Below, piece by piece: positions 1-7,932 of a stretch of DNA of 55,324 nucleotides. Source of the DNA: JBDZUZ01 sp040255445 (lineage in GTDB: Bacteria > Planctomycetota > Phycisphaerae > Phycisphaerales > UBA1924); NCBI GenBank assembly GCA_040255445.1, contig JBDZUZ010000009.1:1-55324 (forward strand), written 5' to 3'. Position numbers and translations under genes: made by a program. How positions within the stretch are numbered: position 1 is the stretch's first letter; each line of letters starts with the position of its first letter. The notes beneath the pieces are model-generated. The model searched no databases and was not told where the DNA came from. It saw only the letters and a program-made list of their open reading frames with translations.

Positions 1-43
1 GTTTGGGTTGGCGGGGGTGGTGGCAGTGCGAAGGCGGCGGTGA
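1..43 (+). CDS. 3' end of a secreted HAF-like paralogue (partial, PEP-CTERM-like tail)
   Basis: Reading from base 2 gives FGLAGVVAVRRRR followed by TGA at 41-43. This is almost the same as the C-terminus of the complete gene at 206-1291 (FGLAGVVVMRRRR) and of the gene at 2736-3791. It is therefore the last 13 codons of another member of the tandem array, with the hydrophobic segment and basic end of a PEP-CTERM-like sorting signal. The rest of the gene lies outside the window. A strong terminator follows 28 bases after the stop codon. Confidence 0.8.
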   Translation, partial: FGLAGVVAVRRRR

Positions 44-70
44 GGGCGATGGAACTGCGATGAACCTCGC

Positions 71-107
71 CGCGGCCGGCCCGTGTGGGCCGGCCGCGTC
101 TTCTTTT
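71..107 (+). terminator. Rho-independent terminator
   Basis: A perfect 12-bp stem (CGCGGCCGGCCC, loop GTGT, GGGCCGGCCGCG) is followed by TCTTCTTTT. It ends transcription of the partial gene and separates it from the next paralogue at 206. Confidence 0.9.
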
Positions 108-205
108 GCGGAGCCTGTCGCAACCCGGGGGAGTCGGGGCCGGTATGACCCGCGGGTTTCCTTATTCCTGATCCTGTTTATATCCCGAGTCTGGAGGCTG
201 GTTCC

Positions 206-1291
206 ATGGTGCGAGTAATCACCGCCGCGTGTGTGCTGACGACCTTGAGTGGTGTCGCGTTTGGGCAGGCGTTCTTTCAGGGGCTGGAGCGTCACGACAC
301 GCTCGCGGGGTTGTCGGCGGATGGTGGTACGGCGGTGGGCTGGACGAGCCAGTATCAGGCGCTGATCTGGCGTCGCGGCGGCGGGTGGGAGGAGTTCAGC
401 GCGCCGGCGGGTTTTCAGCGGGTGAAGTTCACCGGTGTGTCGGCGGATGGGCGGTACGCATCGGGGCACGCGTGGGGCGGGACGAACGGGATGCAGCAGG
501 CGTTCCGGTTCGAGTATGGCGTGGGGTTCCAGATGCTGGATGACCTGGGCCCTCCGGGGGACCGTGTGAATGCCTCGGGGGATGGGATTTCGCGGGATGG
601 GTCGACGGTGATCGGGCTGGCGCGGATCGATGGCGTCGGCGGGCGGGCGGTGCGGTGGCGGAGCACAACGCCGGAGATCCTGCACGAGCCGCCGGCGGGC
701 GCTGCGGGGAATTCGTCTTGGGCGACGAATGTTGATGGTTCGAAGGTGGTCGTGTTCCAGTCGCTGCACTCGCATGTGTGGGAAGAGGGCGGGGCCTTCA
801 CGACGATCAGCCCGCAGAACCTCGCGTACGCGCTTCCCAACGCGATGTCGGACGACGGGAGCGTGGTGGCGGGCGGTTCGTACGCGTGGCGCTGGACCGC
901 CGTGGAGGGCTTTCAGCGGCTGCCGGAGTTCAACGACGGACGCGGGGCGTGGCTGGTCGAGGACATGAACGCGGAGGGGACGATCCTCGCGGGCGGGCGG
1001 TTGCCGACGAATGTGCGGGCGGGCGTGCACGATGCGTTCTACTGGACGGAGGCGACGGGCACGCGGTATGTGCACGAGGTGCTGCAGGATTACGGTGTGG
1101 ATATGACGGGGTGGACGCTGACGCGGGTGCAGGGGCTGTCGGCGGATGGGAAGACACTGATCGGCGAGGGGTTGAACCCGCAGGGGCGGCTGGAGACGTG
1201 GTACGCGTTCATCCCGCAGCCGCTGCCGGCTCCGGGGGTGGTTGGGGTGTTTGGGTTGGCGGGGGTGGTGGTGATGCGGCGGCGGAGGTGA
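206..1291 (+). CDS. Secreted HAF-like repeat protein with PEP-CTERM-like anchor
   Basis: This is a 361-residue exported protein. Residues 1-20 form a signal peptide with likely cleavage after VAFG, before QAFF. The body has about eight short motifs of the type SADGGTAVG, SRDGSTVIG and SDDGSVVAGG, spaced like the blades of a propeller; this resembles the extracellular HAF repeat. The last 22 residues (PAPGVVGVFG, hydrophobic, RRRR) are a PEP-CTERM-like sorting signal, so the protein is probably processed and attached at the envelope. GGAGG at 193-197 supports the ATG. Its neighbours are paralogues. No catalytic site is visible and the function is unknown, but export and surface location are well supported. 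Confidence 0.85.
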   Translation: MVRVITAACVLTTLSGVAFGQAFFQGLERHDTLAGLSADGGTAVGWTSQYQALIWRRGGGWEEFSAPAGFQRVKFTGVSADGRYASGHAWGGTNGMQQAFRFEYGVGFQMLDDLGPPGDRVNASGDGISRDGSTVIGLARIDGVGGRAVRWRSTTPEILHEPPAGAAGNSSWATNVDGSKVVVFQSLHSHVWEEGGAFTTISPQNLAYALPNAMSDDGSVVAGGSYAWRWTAVEGFQRLPEFNDGRGAWLVEDMNAEGTILAGGRLPTNVRAGVHDAFYWTEATGTRYVHEVLQDYGVDMTGWTLTRVQGLSADGKTLIGEGLNPQGRLETWYAFIPQPLPAPGVVGVFGLAGVVVMRRRR

Positions 1292-1335
1292 GGGGGCGGT
1301 GGGAGGTTCTATGAGCTTCCGGGCCTGATCTAAAA

Positions 1336-1341
1336 TATACT
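1336..1341 (+). promoter_or_regulatory. Possible -10 element upstream of the second paralogue
   Basis: TATACT lies in a short A/T-rich island (1331-1344) in otherwise GC-rich DNA, about 110 bases before the start at 1454. No convincing -35 box is present at the usual distance, so this is only a candidate. Confidence 0.25.
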
Positions 1342-1453
1342 AAGGATCTGGACTTTGTACGGTTGTGGGTCCGGTGTGTTCGTGCGACCATCTGTGGATC
1401 CGCCACGGCCCGCGGCCTTGATCCATCCAAAGTCTCTCTCCAGGAGCGTCGTC

Positions 1454-2653
1454 ATGCGCAACCGATCTGTCGCGGTCGTCACGGTTCTTGTTGCCGCGGG
1501 CGCTGCGTGGGCGCAGCCGGCGGTGTTTCAGGGATTGGGGCTCTACGTGAGCCCGGGCGGCGTGTCGGCCGATGGCGGCGTGGTGACGGCCATGTATCCG
1601 GCGGCGCTCGGACCGTTCCAGGGTGCGATCTGGCGGCGCGGCAGCGGGTGGTCGTTCGTCCCTCCGCCGGCCGGCTATGAGAGTTCGCGGTTCAGCGATG
1701 TGTCCGACGATGGCGTGTGGATGTCGGGCACGCTGACGCAGCCTGGGAATGTGGGCACGCTCGCGATCCGGTACTCGGTCGCCGGCGGCTTTGAGATTCT
1801 CGACGATCTGGTTACCGGTACAACGCCGCCCCGGGCCTTCGGCGCGGCGATCTCCGCCGATGGCACCACCGTCGCGGGGTCCGGCCGCACGGGCGAGGGG
1901 CGGATCGACGAGACCCGATACCCGTTGCGTTGGCGCACCAGCACGCCCGAGATTGTGGGCCCGGTGGGGAGAGATGGTACAAGCATAAGTGGTGATGGAA
2001 ACGCGGTGGTGTTTACCGGCGCGCTCCAATCCGGCCTCTGGACGCCCGCGATCTCGTACGCGATCCCGGCAACCTCGTTGATTGGGAATGTGGTCTCCGA
2101 CGACGGCCTGGTTGTCGCCGGCGGTGTGACGCCGTGGCGGTGGGACGCGGCGGGTGGGCATGAAGCGCTGCCACTGCTCCCGGGCCTCGTCACGGGGAAC
2201 GTCTACGCCTCCTCAGCGGACGGATCGGTTCTTGCCGGTGGCGCGCCGAATGCCTCGAACGGCGATGCTGCTTTCATCTGGACCCGCGAGCACGGAACGC
2301 GGCGGGTTCGTGACGTTCTCGCCGCGAACGGGATTCTCGTGGGCGGCTGGGAGTTGTGGAATGTCCGGGACATGTCGCCCGACGGCCGGTACATGATCGG
2401 CGAGGGCCGCAACCCCAGCGGGGCGGGCGAGTCGTGGTACGCGTTCATCCCCAGCCTCGAGCCCAGCGCGTGCAGCTGGGCCGCTGCATGTATCGGCGAC
2501 TTTGATCGCTCGGGCGGGATTGACGGGGACGACATCGGGGCGTTCTTCGCGAGCTGGCAGGCGGGCGACATCTGCAGCGATGTGGACCGCTCGGGCGGGA
2601 CGGATGGGGACGACATCGCCGCGTTCTTCGAGGCGTGGCAGGCGGGGTGCTGA
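1454..2653 (+). CDS. Secreted HAF-like repeat protein with GC-type dockerin module
   Basis: The start is the ATG preceded by AGGAG (1442-1446), followed by a clean signal peptide (MRNRSVAVV to AAWA|QP). The reading frame is open further upstream, but that part does not look coding. The 399-residue product carries the same S-x-DG-x-x-V-x-G repeats as the gene before it. Its C-terminus differs: instead of the PEP-CTERM-like tail it has CIGDFDRSGGIDGDDIGAFF and then a second copy, DVDRSGGTDGDDIAAFF, ending WQAGC. These are two calcium-loop (EF-hand/dockerin-like) repeats closing with Gly-Cys, the type found in Phycisphaerae exported proteins. Role unknown; probably cell-surface or matrix. Confidence 0.85.
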   Translation: MRNRSVAVVTVLVAAGAAWAQPAVFQGLGLYVSPGGVSADGGVVTAMYPAALGPFQGAIWRRGSGWSFVPPPAGYESSRFSDVSDDGVWMSGTLTQPGNVGTLAIRYSVAGGFEILDDLVTGTTPPRAFGAAISADGTTVAGSGRTGEGRIDETRYPLRWRTSTPEIVGPVGRDGTSISGDGNAVVFTGALQSGLWTPAISYAIPATSLIGNVVSDDGLVVAGGVTPWRWDAAGGHEALPLLPGLVTGNVYASSADGSVLAGGAPNASNGDAAFIWTREHGTRRVRDVLAANGILVGGWELWNVRDMSPDGRYMIGEGRNPSGAGESWYAFIPSLEPSACSWAAACIGDFDRSGGIDGDDIGAFFASWQAGDICSDVDRSGGTDGDDIAAFFEAWQAGC

Positions 2654-2735
2654 TCAGAATCGATTGATGTGTCGGAACCGGACCGGATCCGCCCGGGATG
2701 GTTCCATTCTTGGGTTCGCTTTGGGAGAGAGAGAC

Positions 2736-3791
2736 ATGACGATCCGTTTTGCCGCTATCGCGGTGTCTGCTTTCGCCGGGACAGCGTTCGCGCAGCCGGC
2801 CATGTTCATGGGTCTGGGCAGCGATGGAGGTGTCCGCGGCCTGTCCTCGGATGGGAGCGTCGCTGTGGGCCGCGTGTCCACAGGCGTCGGCACCAACCGC
2901 GGCACGGTGTGGACCTCCGGCTCGGGTTGGAGCTTTGTTGACGCTCCGACCGGGTACCGCTCGGTCGTGTTCAGCGATGTCTCGGGCGACGGCACGATCA
3001 TGACGGGCACCGCCGTGCGTGACAACGACGATCAGGTCGCGTTCCGGTACACCGCGGGCTCGGGCTTCCAGTTCCTTGATGACATCGGGACCGACAACAT
3101 CCGCGCTTCGGGCGAGCGGATCTCGCGCGATGGTTCGACGATCATCGGGACCGGGCGCGATGGCGCCACGCGGTTTCTGCTGTGGACAACATCGCCAGCA
3201 CCGACGACGGTCGGGCCGTCTGGCTCGCTCGGGGCCGCGCTGAATGCCGATGCGACGGTCGCGACCGGCTCTCTCTTCGGCACCATGCAGGCGTTTGTGT
3301 GGGACGGTGTCGGCGGTGTGCAGCCGATCGCATCGGCGACGGGGGCGTTTCTGTCGCAGAGCGTCTCGGATGATGGGAGCGTGATCGTCGGCGGGGCGCG
3401 GGGGTGGCGGTGGGAGAGCGCTACAGGGCAGACGCTGCTGCCGGTGCTGCCCAACGGCGCGAACCCGGGCGGCGCGAACGCTGTCTCTGCTGATGGGGCG
3501 ATCGTCGCCGGCGGGAGCGGCACGAACGGGGCGTACATCTGGACCGAGGCCGGCGGCACGCTGTTCGTGCGTGATGTGCTGCTCGCGCAGGGCGTGAACA
3601 TCGGCGGCTGGTCGCTCAACACCGTGCGCGATATCTCCGCGGATGGGAAGTACCTGATCGGGGATGGGATCAATCCGCAGGGTGTCGCGGAGACGTGGTA
3701 CGCGTTTCTTCCCGAGCCGGTGCCGGCGCCGGGGGTGGTTGGGGTTTTTGGGCTGGCGGGGGCGGTGATTTCGCGAAGGCGGCGGGGGTGA
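2736..3791 (+). CDS. Secreted HAF-like repeat protein with PEP-CTERM-like anchor
   Basis: This 351-residue paralogue starts with a signal peptide (MTIRFAAIA to TAFA|QP), and GGGAGAGAGAG precedes the ATG. Repeats such as SSDGSVAVG, SRDGSTIIG, SDDGSVIVGG and SADGAIVAGG run through residues 30-320. The protein ends VPAPGVVGVFGLAGAVISRR plus basic residues, a PEP-CTERM-like signal almost identical to those of the first two array members. The open frame extends upstream into the end of the previous gene, but that part is a frame shadow of the dockerin coding sequence. Surface-anchored protein of unknown function. Confidence 0.85.
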   Translation: MTIRFAAIAVSAFAGTAFAQPAMFMGLGSDGGVRGLSSDGSVAVGRVSTGVGTNRGTVWTSGSGWSFVDAPTGYRSVVFSDVSGDGTIMTGTAVRDNDDQVAFRYTAGSGFQFLDDIGTDNIRASGERISRDGSTIIGTGRDGATRFLLWTTSPAPTTVGPSGSLGAALNADATVATGSLFGTMQAFVWDGVGGVQPIASATGAFLSQSVSDDGSVIVGGARGWRWESATGQTLLPVLPNGANPGGANAVSADGAIVAGGSGTNGAYIWTEAGGTLFVRDVLLAQGVNIGGWSLNTVRDISADGKYLIGDGINPQGVAETWYAFLPEPVPAPGVVGVFGLAGAVISRRRRG

Positions 3792-3865
3792 GGTAGATTC
3801 ATGCTGCAGACCGGCGGGTGCGGATGGGTTCTGCGCCCGGCGTCGTGCGCGCGAGGAGGTCCGCG

Positions 3866-5098
3866 ATGCAGATCAGGGTCCTGATGAGCACGCTGGCGAT
3901 CGCGTTCGCGGCGACCAGCGCGCTTGCGCAGCGGGCGGACTTCTATGGCCTGGGCGGGTCGGCGCGGATCCGCGGTCTGTCGGATGATGGGCGGGTCGCC
4001 GCGGGGCACCTGGTGCAGGGCGGGTATACGCGGGGGGCGATTTGGGAGCGTGATGTCGGGTGGCGGTACATTGATCCGCCCAACGGCTACATGAATCTTC
4101 AGCTCAGCGATGTGTCGGGCGATGGGATGATCTTTTCGGGGACCTCGACGCATGTCTCCGACCGGATCTTCTTCCTCGCATCGCGTTACACCGCCGCGAC
4201 GGGCGTGGTGACACTCACCGATATCAACTCGAATCCGCCCGGGCCTTGGGAGCGTGATGCATCCTCGGGGGACCTGATGTCGCGTGATGGGCGGGTGATC
4301 GCGGGCGTCGGGCGGGACTCGTACGACGCGTACGCGATGACCTGGACGCACAACGGGCCGACGCGCGTGGCCACGGTCCCCTCCACGTTTTCCACCGCCG
4401 TGAACGCTGATGGGAGGTTTGTCGGGGGCACGAATCTGTCCGTCTTTGCGCCGTTCCTTTGGGACACCGTGACAGGTGAGTTCGAGCACATCGGCCCGGG
4501 GAACTTCTCCGCCGCGACCGTGGGCGCGCTCTCGGCGGATGGATCGATCGCGGTCGGTGGATCGCAGGGGTGGCGGTGGGACCGCGCGCTGGGGTTCCGG
4601 TATCTGCCGCGTCACGCCGATGGTTCCGTGCCGGTCGGCGCGACGTGCCTTTCCGCGGACAACTCGATCATCGCCGGCGGGGGGAGCGCTGAGGGCGCCG
4701 GGCAGCGGAGCGTTGTCTTTGTCTGGACGGAGCAGCGCGGCACTGTGTATCTGACCACGCTTCTGGATGAGGCGGGCGTCTCGCACGATGGGTGGGTTCT
4801 GTTGTCGCTGACGGGGATGTCGGCCGATGGGCGGCACTTCGTGGGCGAGGGGCGGAACCCCGAGGGGGAGCGGGAATCGTGGTACGCGTTCCTGCCCGAT
4901 CTCGCGCCGCCGCTGTGCAGCGCTGCGCTGCCGTGCCCGGCGGACTTTGACCACTCGGGCGGGGTCGATGGCGATGACATCACCGCATTCATCTCGAGCT
5001 GGCAACAGGGCGAGGACTGCGGCGATATCGATCGGTCGGGCGGGGTTGATGGGGAGGACATTGGGGCGTTCATTGGGCGTTGGCAGGCTGGGTGCTGA
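3866..5098 (+). CDS. Secreted HAF-like repeat protein with GC-type dockerin module
   Basis: The 410-residue product begins MQIRVLMSTLAIAFAATSA and is cleaved near LAQ|RAD. GAGGAGG (3853-3859) sits just before the ATG, which excludes the longer upstream reading. HAF-like repeats fill the middle. The last 60 residues are a GC-type dockerin (DFDHSGGVDGDDITAFISSW, then DIDRSGGVDGEDIGAFIGRW, ending QAGC). The DNA of this tail (about 4880-5098) is nearly the same as that of the next gene, although the N-terminal parts have diverged much more, so the tail may have been exchanged by recombination. Confidence 0.85.
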   Translation: MQIRVLMSTLAIAFAATSALAQRADFYGLGGSARIRGLSDDGRVAAGHLVQGGYTRGAIWERDVGWRYIDPPNGYMNLQLSDVSGDGMIFSGTSTHVSDRIFFLASRYTAATGVVTLTDINSNPPGPWERDASSGDLMSRDGRVIAGVGRDSYDAYAMTWTHNGPTRVATVPSTFSTAVNADGRFVGGTNLSVFAPFLWDTVTGEFEHIGPGNFSAATVGALSADGSIAVGGSQGWRWDRALGFRYLPRHADGSVPVGATCLSADNSIIAGGGSAEGAGQRSVVFVWTEQRGTVYLTTLLDEAGVSHDGWVLLSLTGMSADGRHFVGEGRNPEGERESWYAFLPDLAPPLCSAALPCPADFDHSGGVDGDDITAFISSWQQGEDCGDIDRSGGVDGEDIGAFIGRWQAGC

Positions 5099-5120
5099 GG
5101 AAGCACCGCAGGAGGCGCAC

Positions 5121-6347
5121 ATGCAGCGGGTCATCGCCGTGTCAGTAACTCTGTCCGCCCTCGCGACGGCTGCGTACGCGCAGCGTGCCGAGTTCTATGG
5201 GCTGGGTGTTGGTCCGGTGGTCCGCGGCCTTTCTGGGGATGGGCGTGTTGCCGCTGGTTACTTCGTTGCATCGGAAGCAACCCAGGGCGCTCTGTGGGAG
5301 CGTGGCGTCGGCTGGCGATTCGTAAACGCGCCCTCCGGGTACCGCAACCTGCAATTCAGCGGAGCTTCGGGCGACGGCGGTGTGATTTGCGGCACGACGA
5401 CAAGCACCGGCAGCGGCACGCAATACCTCGCTTGTCGCTACTCAGATGCGACAGGTGTGGTGCCTCTTAGCGACTTCACCAGCGATCCGCCGCTGCCGGG
5501 CGAGCGCGATGCCTCATCGGGCGATGCGATCTCACGCGATGGCCGGACGGTGGTCGGAGTCGGCCGATACGGCAGCGAGGCCGGCGCGGCCCTTTGGCGA
5601 GAGGACGGCGTGATCGACATCGCCGGCCCGCCGCGGTCGCTCGCGGTCGCAGTGAGCGGCGACGGCCGCTTCGTCGGCGGCACCGAGATCCTTAACTTCA
5701 GTGCGTTCATCTACGACTCGGCCCGACGACAGGCTGTGTTCATAGGGCCCGGCTCCCCGGCGGCGGCGTTCCTCGAAACAATCTCGGACGACGGCACTGT
5801 CGCGGCCGGCGGGGCCCTGGGCTGGCGGTGGAACGCGACGACCGGATTCCGGTTTCTCGATGCTCTCCCCGATAACCAGGCTCCCCGGGCCGTGAGCGCG
5901 ATGTCCGCTGATGGGACGGTGCTGGCCGGGGGTTCCCGGGCCGACACTTCTACGCGAAGCCTGGCGTTCATCTGGCGTGAGAGCCTCGGGTCCGTCTACC
6001 TCACAGACTACCTCGATTCAATCGGCGTCTCGTACGATGCGTGGGTTCTCAAGTCTGTCGAGGGCATGTCCGCCGACGGCCGACATCTGGTTGGTTTGGG
6101 TATCAATCCCGATGGCGAGGTCGAATCGTGGTACGCGTTCCTGCCCGATCTCGCGCCGCCGCTGTGCAGTGCTGCGCTGCCGTGCCCGGCGGACTTCGAC
6201 CACTCGGGCGGGGTCGATGGCGATGACATCACCGCGTTCATCTCGAGCTGGCAGCTGGGCGAGGACTGCGGCGATATCGATCGGTCGGGCGGGGTTGATG
6301 GCGAGGACATTGGGGCGTTCATTGGGCGGTGGCAGATGGGGTGCTGA
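5121..6347 (+). CDS. Secreted HAF-like repeat protein with GC-type dockerin module
   Basis: The start is supported by CAGGAGG (5109-5115) and by a signal peptide (MQRVIAVSVTLSALATAAYA|Q). The start lies only 22 bases after the preceding stop, so the two genes are likely co-transcribed. The 408-residue product is closest to the previous gene in its opening (RAEFYGLG against RADFYGLG) and in its dockerin tail. It ends GRWQMGC. Directly after the stop codon a tract of GGGACAR heptamers begins (6353-6388), and the same join between dockerin end and heptamers is found after the next paralogue. Function unknown. Confidence 0.85.
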   Translation: MQRVIAVSVTLSALATAAYAQRAEFYGLGVGPVVRGLSGDGRVAAGYFVASEATQGALWERGVGWRFVNAPSGYRNLQFSGASGDGGVICGTTTSTGSGTQYLACRYSDATGVVPLSDFTSDPPLPGERDASSGDAISRDGRTVVGVGRYGSEAGAALWREDGVIDIAGPPRSLAVAVSGDGRFVGGTEILNFSAFIYDSARRQAVFIGPGSPAAAFLETISDDGTVAAGGALGWRWNATTGFRFLDALPDNQAPRAVSAMSADGTVLAGGSRADTSTRSLAFIWRESLGSVYLTDYLDSIGVSYDAWVLKSVEGMSADGRHLVGLGINPDGEVESWYAFLPDLAPPLCSAALPCPADFDHSGGVDGDDITAFISSWQLGEDCGDIDRSGGVDGEDIGAFIGRWQMGC

Positions 6348-6352
6348 GGAGA

Positions 6353-6388
6353 AGGGACAGAGGGACAAAGGGACGAAGGGACGGAGGG
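6353..6388 (+). repeat. GGGACAR heptamer tract
   Basis: About five tandem units close to GGGACAA or GGGACGA follow immediately after a dockerin stop codon. The same order of units, with the same leading GAGGAGAA, occurs at 7703-7740. Confidence 0.8.
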
Positions 6389-6496
6389 GGCGCGAACTCG
6401 GGACATGGTCTGGGCATAGGTCCGTATCCGCGGCGACACGCCCCGCCGACGGGCATATCTCATGATCCGCGGGCGCGGCCGTGTCTGGAAACTCCC

Positions 6497-7702
6497 ATGC
6501 GATACATCTCTGTTCTCGGCGCTTTGCTGTTCTGTGCTGCGCCCGCCGCAGCGCAGGTGACCTTTGAACAGCTTCCGGTCTTCGAAGGCATCACGGATGT
6601 TTCGAACGACGGCTCCATCGTGGCCGGGTACAACCCGGTCTTCTTCGCGGGGTTCATCTGGAACCGGTCACAGGTCATGCACCGCCTGACGCTTCCGCCC
6701 GAGTACCGCAAAGTCGCGGTCCGCGGCATTTCGGGCGACGGCCGCATCATCGCCGGGACACTCTCCGAGGGCGTGAACGGGCTGCGGCAGCAGGCGTTCC
6801 GGTACACGATCTCGGGCGGTTTCGAGTACCTCGACGACCTGGGCGAGGCGGGCGACACGATCATCAATGCGGTCGATGCGATCTCGCGCGATGGGCGGAC
6901 CGTGATGGGGACTGGGCGGTTTCCGGGCGGCGCCGCCGCGGTCACCTGGGTCGCGGGTTCGCCGACGCCGCTGGTGGTGCCGATCCCGGATGGGGCGCCG
7001 CGCATGTTGATGGCCGGTGCATCGGACGCCGACGCATCGCACATCGCAATGACCGACTTCCATCAATCATTCCTTTGGCATGCAGGCGCGCTTACGGCCA
7101 TCACTCCGATCGATCCGTACCGTGGCGTCCCGACGGAAGTCTCGGACCACGGCGATGTCGTCGCCGGTGGACCCTACGCGTGGAGGTGGAGCGAGGCGGA
7201 TGGCTTTGAAGCGCTTCCGACGCTGCCGGATGGGCGACACGTGGATGTCTATGCGATGTCGGCGGACGGCGAAGTGCTCGCCGGTGGTAACAACTCGCCC
7301 TGGCGTCCGCTTCGCGAGGAGAGCGCGTTCTATTGGACGCGCGAAACGGGTCTGGTCCTGATGAAGGACCTGCTGATCGAACGCGGCATCAACATGGACG
7401 ATTGGACGCTGAAGAGTGTTGATGCGATCTCAGCCGATGGGCAGACGCTCTTCGGTCGCGGTGTGTATACCAACGGTTTCTGGCAGAGCTGGACGGCGTT
7501 CGTCCCCCGTCCGGCTGTCTGCAGCCACGGCCTTCCATGCTCCGCCGACTTTGACCGCTCGGGCGCGGTCGACTGGGCTGATCTGGGTGCCTTCTTCAAT
7601 AGCTGGCAGCGGGGCGAGGCCTGCGGCGACTTCGATCGGTCGGGCGGGGTTGATGGGGAGGATGTTGGGGCGTTCATTGGGCGGTGGCAGGTGGGGTGCT
7701 GA
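6497..7702 (+). CDS. Secreted HAF-like repeat protein with GC-type dockerin module
   Basis: This 401-residue protein has a signal peptide (MRYISVLGALLFCAAPAAAQ), HAF-like repeats (SNDGSIVAG, SRDGRTVMG, SADGEVLAGG, SADGQTLFG) and a dockerin tail. In the tail the first loop is altered (DFDRSGAVDWADLGAFFNSW) and the second is canonical (DFDRSGGVDGEDVGAFIGRW), ending QVGC. It is the most divergent member of the array. The ribosome site is weak (GGAAA), so the start rests on the signal peptide. The open frame to 6329 runs through the heptamer tract and is not credible as coding sequence. Unknown function, exported. Confidence 0.82.
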   Translation: MRYISVLGALLFCAAPAAAQVTFEQLPVFEGITDVSNDGSIVAGYNPVFFAGFIWNRSQVMHRLTLPPEYRKVAVRGISGDGRIIAGTLSEGVNGLRQQAFRYTISGGFEYLDDLGEAGDTIINAVDAISRDGRTVMGTGRFPGGAAAVTWVAGSPTPLVVPIPDGAPRMLMAGASDADASHIAMTDFHQSFLWHAGALTAITPIDPYRGVPTEVSDHGDVVAGGPYAWRWSEADGFEALPTLPDGRHVDVYAMSADGEVLAGGNNSPWRPLREESAFYWTRETGLVLMKDLLIERGINMDDWTLKSVDAISADGQTLFGRGVYTNGFWQSWTAFVPRPAVCSHGLPCSADFDRSGAVDWADLGAFFNSWQRGEACGDFDRSGGVDGEDVGAFIGRWQVGC

Positions 7703-7705
7703 GGA

Positions 7706-7742
7706 GAAGGGACAGAGGGACAAAGGGACGAAGGGACAGAGT
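7706..7742 (+). repeat. GGGACAR heptamer tract
   Basis: Five heptamer units close behind the stop codon at 7702. A 21-base part (7709-7729) is exactly the reverse complement of 7860-7880, so the tract can pair with the opposite-orientation tract in front of sucD. Confidence 0.8.
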
Positions 7743-7800
7743 GGTCAAGACCGTGCCGCGCCGCGGCGGTAAGCGGGTCCCGTCCGCGTGTGGCCTTTTC

Positions 7801-7912
7801 CCCTTTGTGCCTTTGTGCCCCCGTGCCTTGGTGCCTTCCCTTTGTCCCTCTGTCCCTTTGTCCCTTTGTCCCTCTGTCCCTCCGTCCCTGCCCCTTTGTC
7901 CCTCCCCCTTCC
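7801..7912 (-). repeat. Heptamer tract in inverted orientation (TTTGTCC / CTCTGTCC units)
   Basis: About fifteen degenerate 7-base units, read as CCCTTTGT, CCCTCTGT and CCCTCCGT on the plus strand, occupy the 130 bases before the sucD start. This is the same heptamer family as 7706-7742 but on the other strand. The leader of sucD is therefore a C/T-rich tract without a visible Shine-Dalgarno site. Confidence 0.8.
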
Positions 7913-7932
7913 GCCCCCTACCCTCCTGCCCT

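Noticed and set aside
3032..5134. Long antisense open frame (700 residues) opposite the exported-protein array
   Set aside because: It is the shadow of high-GC codons: it is Arg/Pro/His-rich, has no motifs and runs across two well-supported genes.
7801..7912. CRISPR array
   Set aside because: Units are only 7 bases, degenerate and without spacers, and no cas gene is present.
7684..7932. N-terminal extension of SucD through the heptamer tract
   Set aside because: It reads as repeats of Pro, Cys, Leu and Ser from the 7-base units. The family starts at the ATG at 7933.
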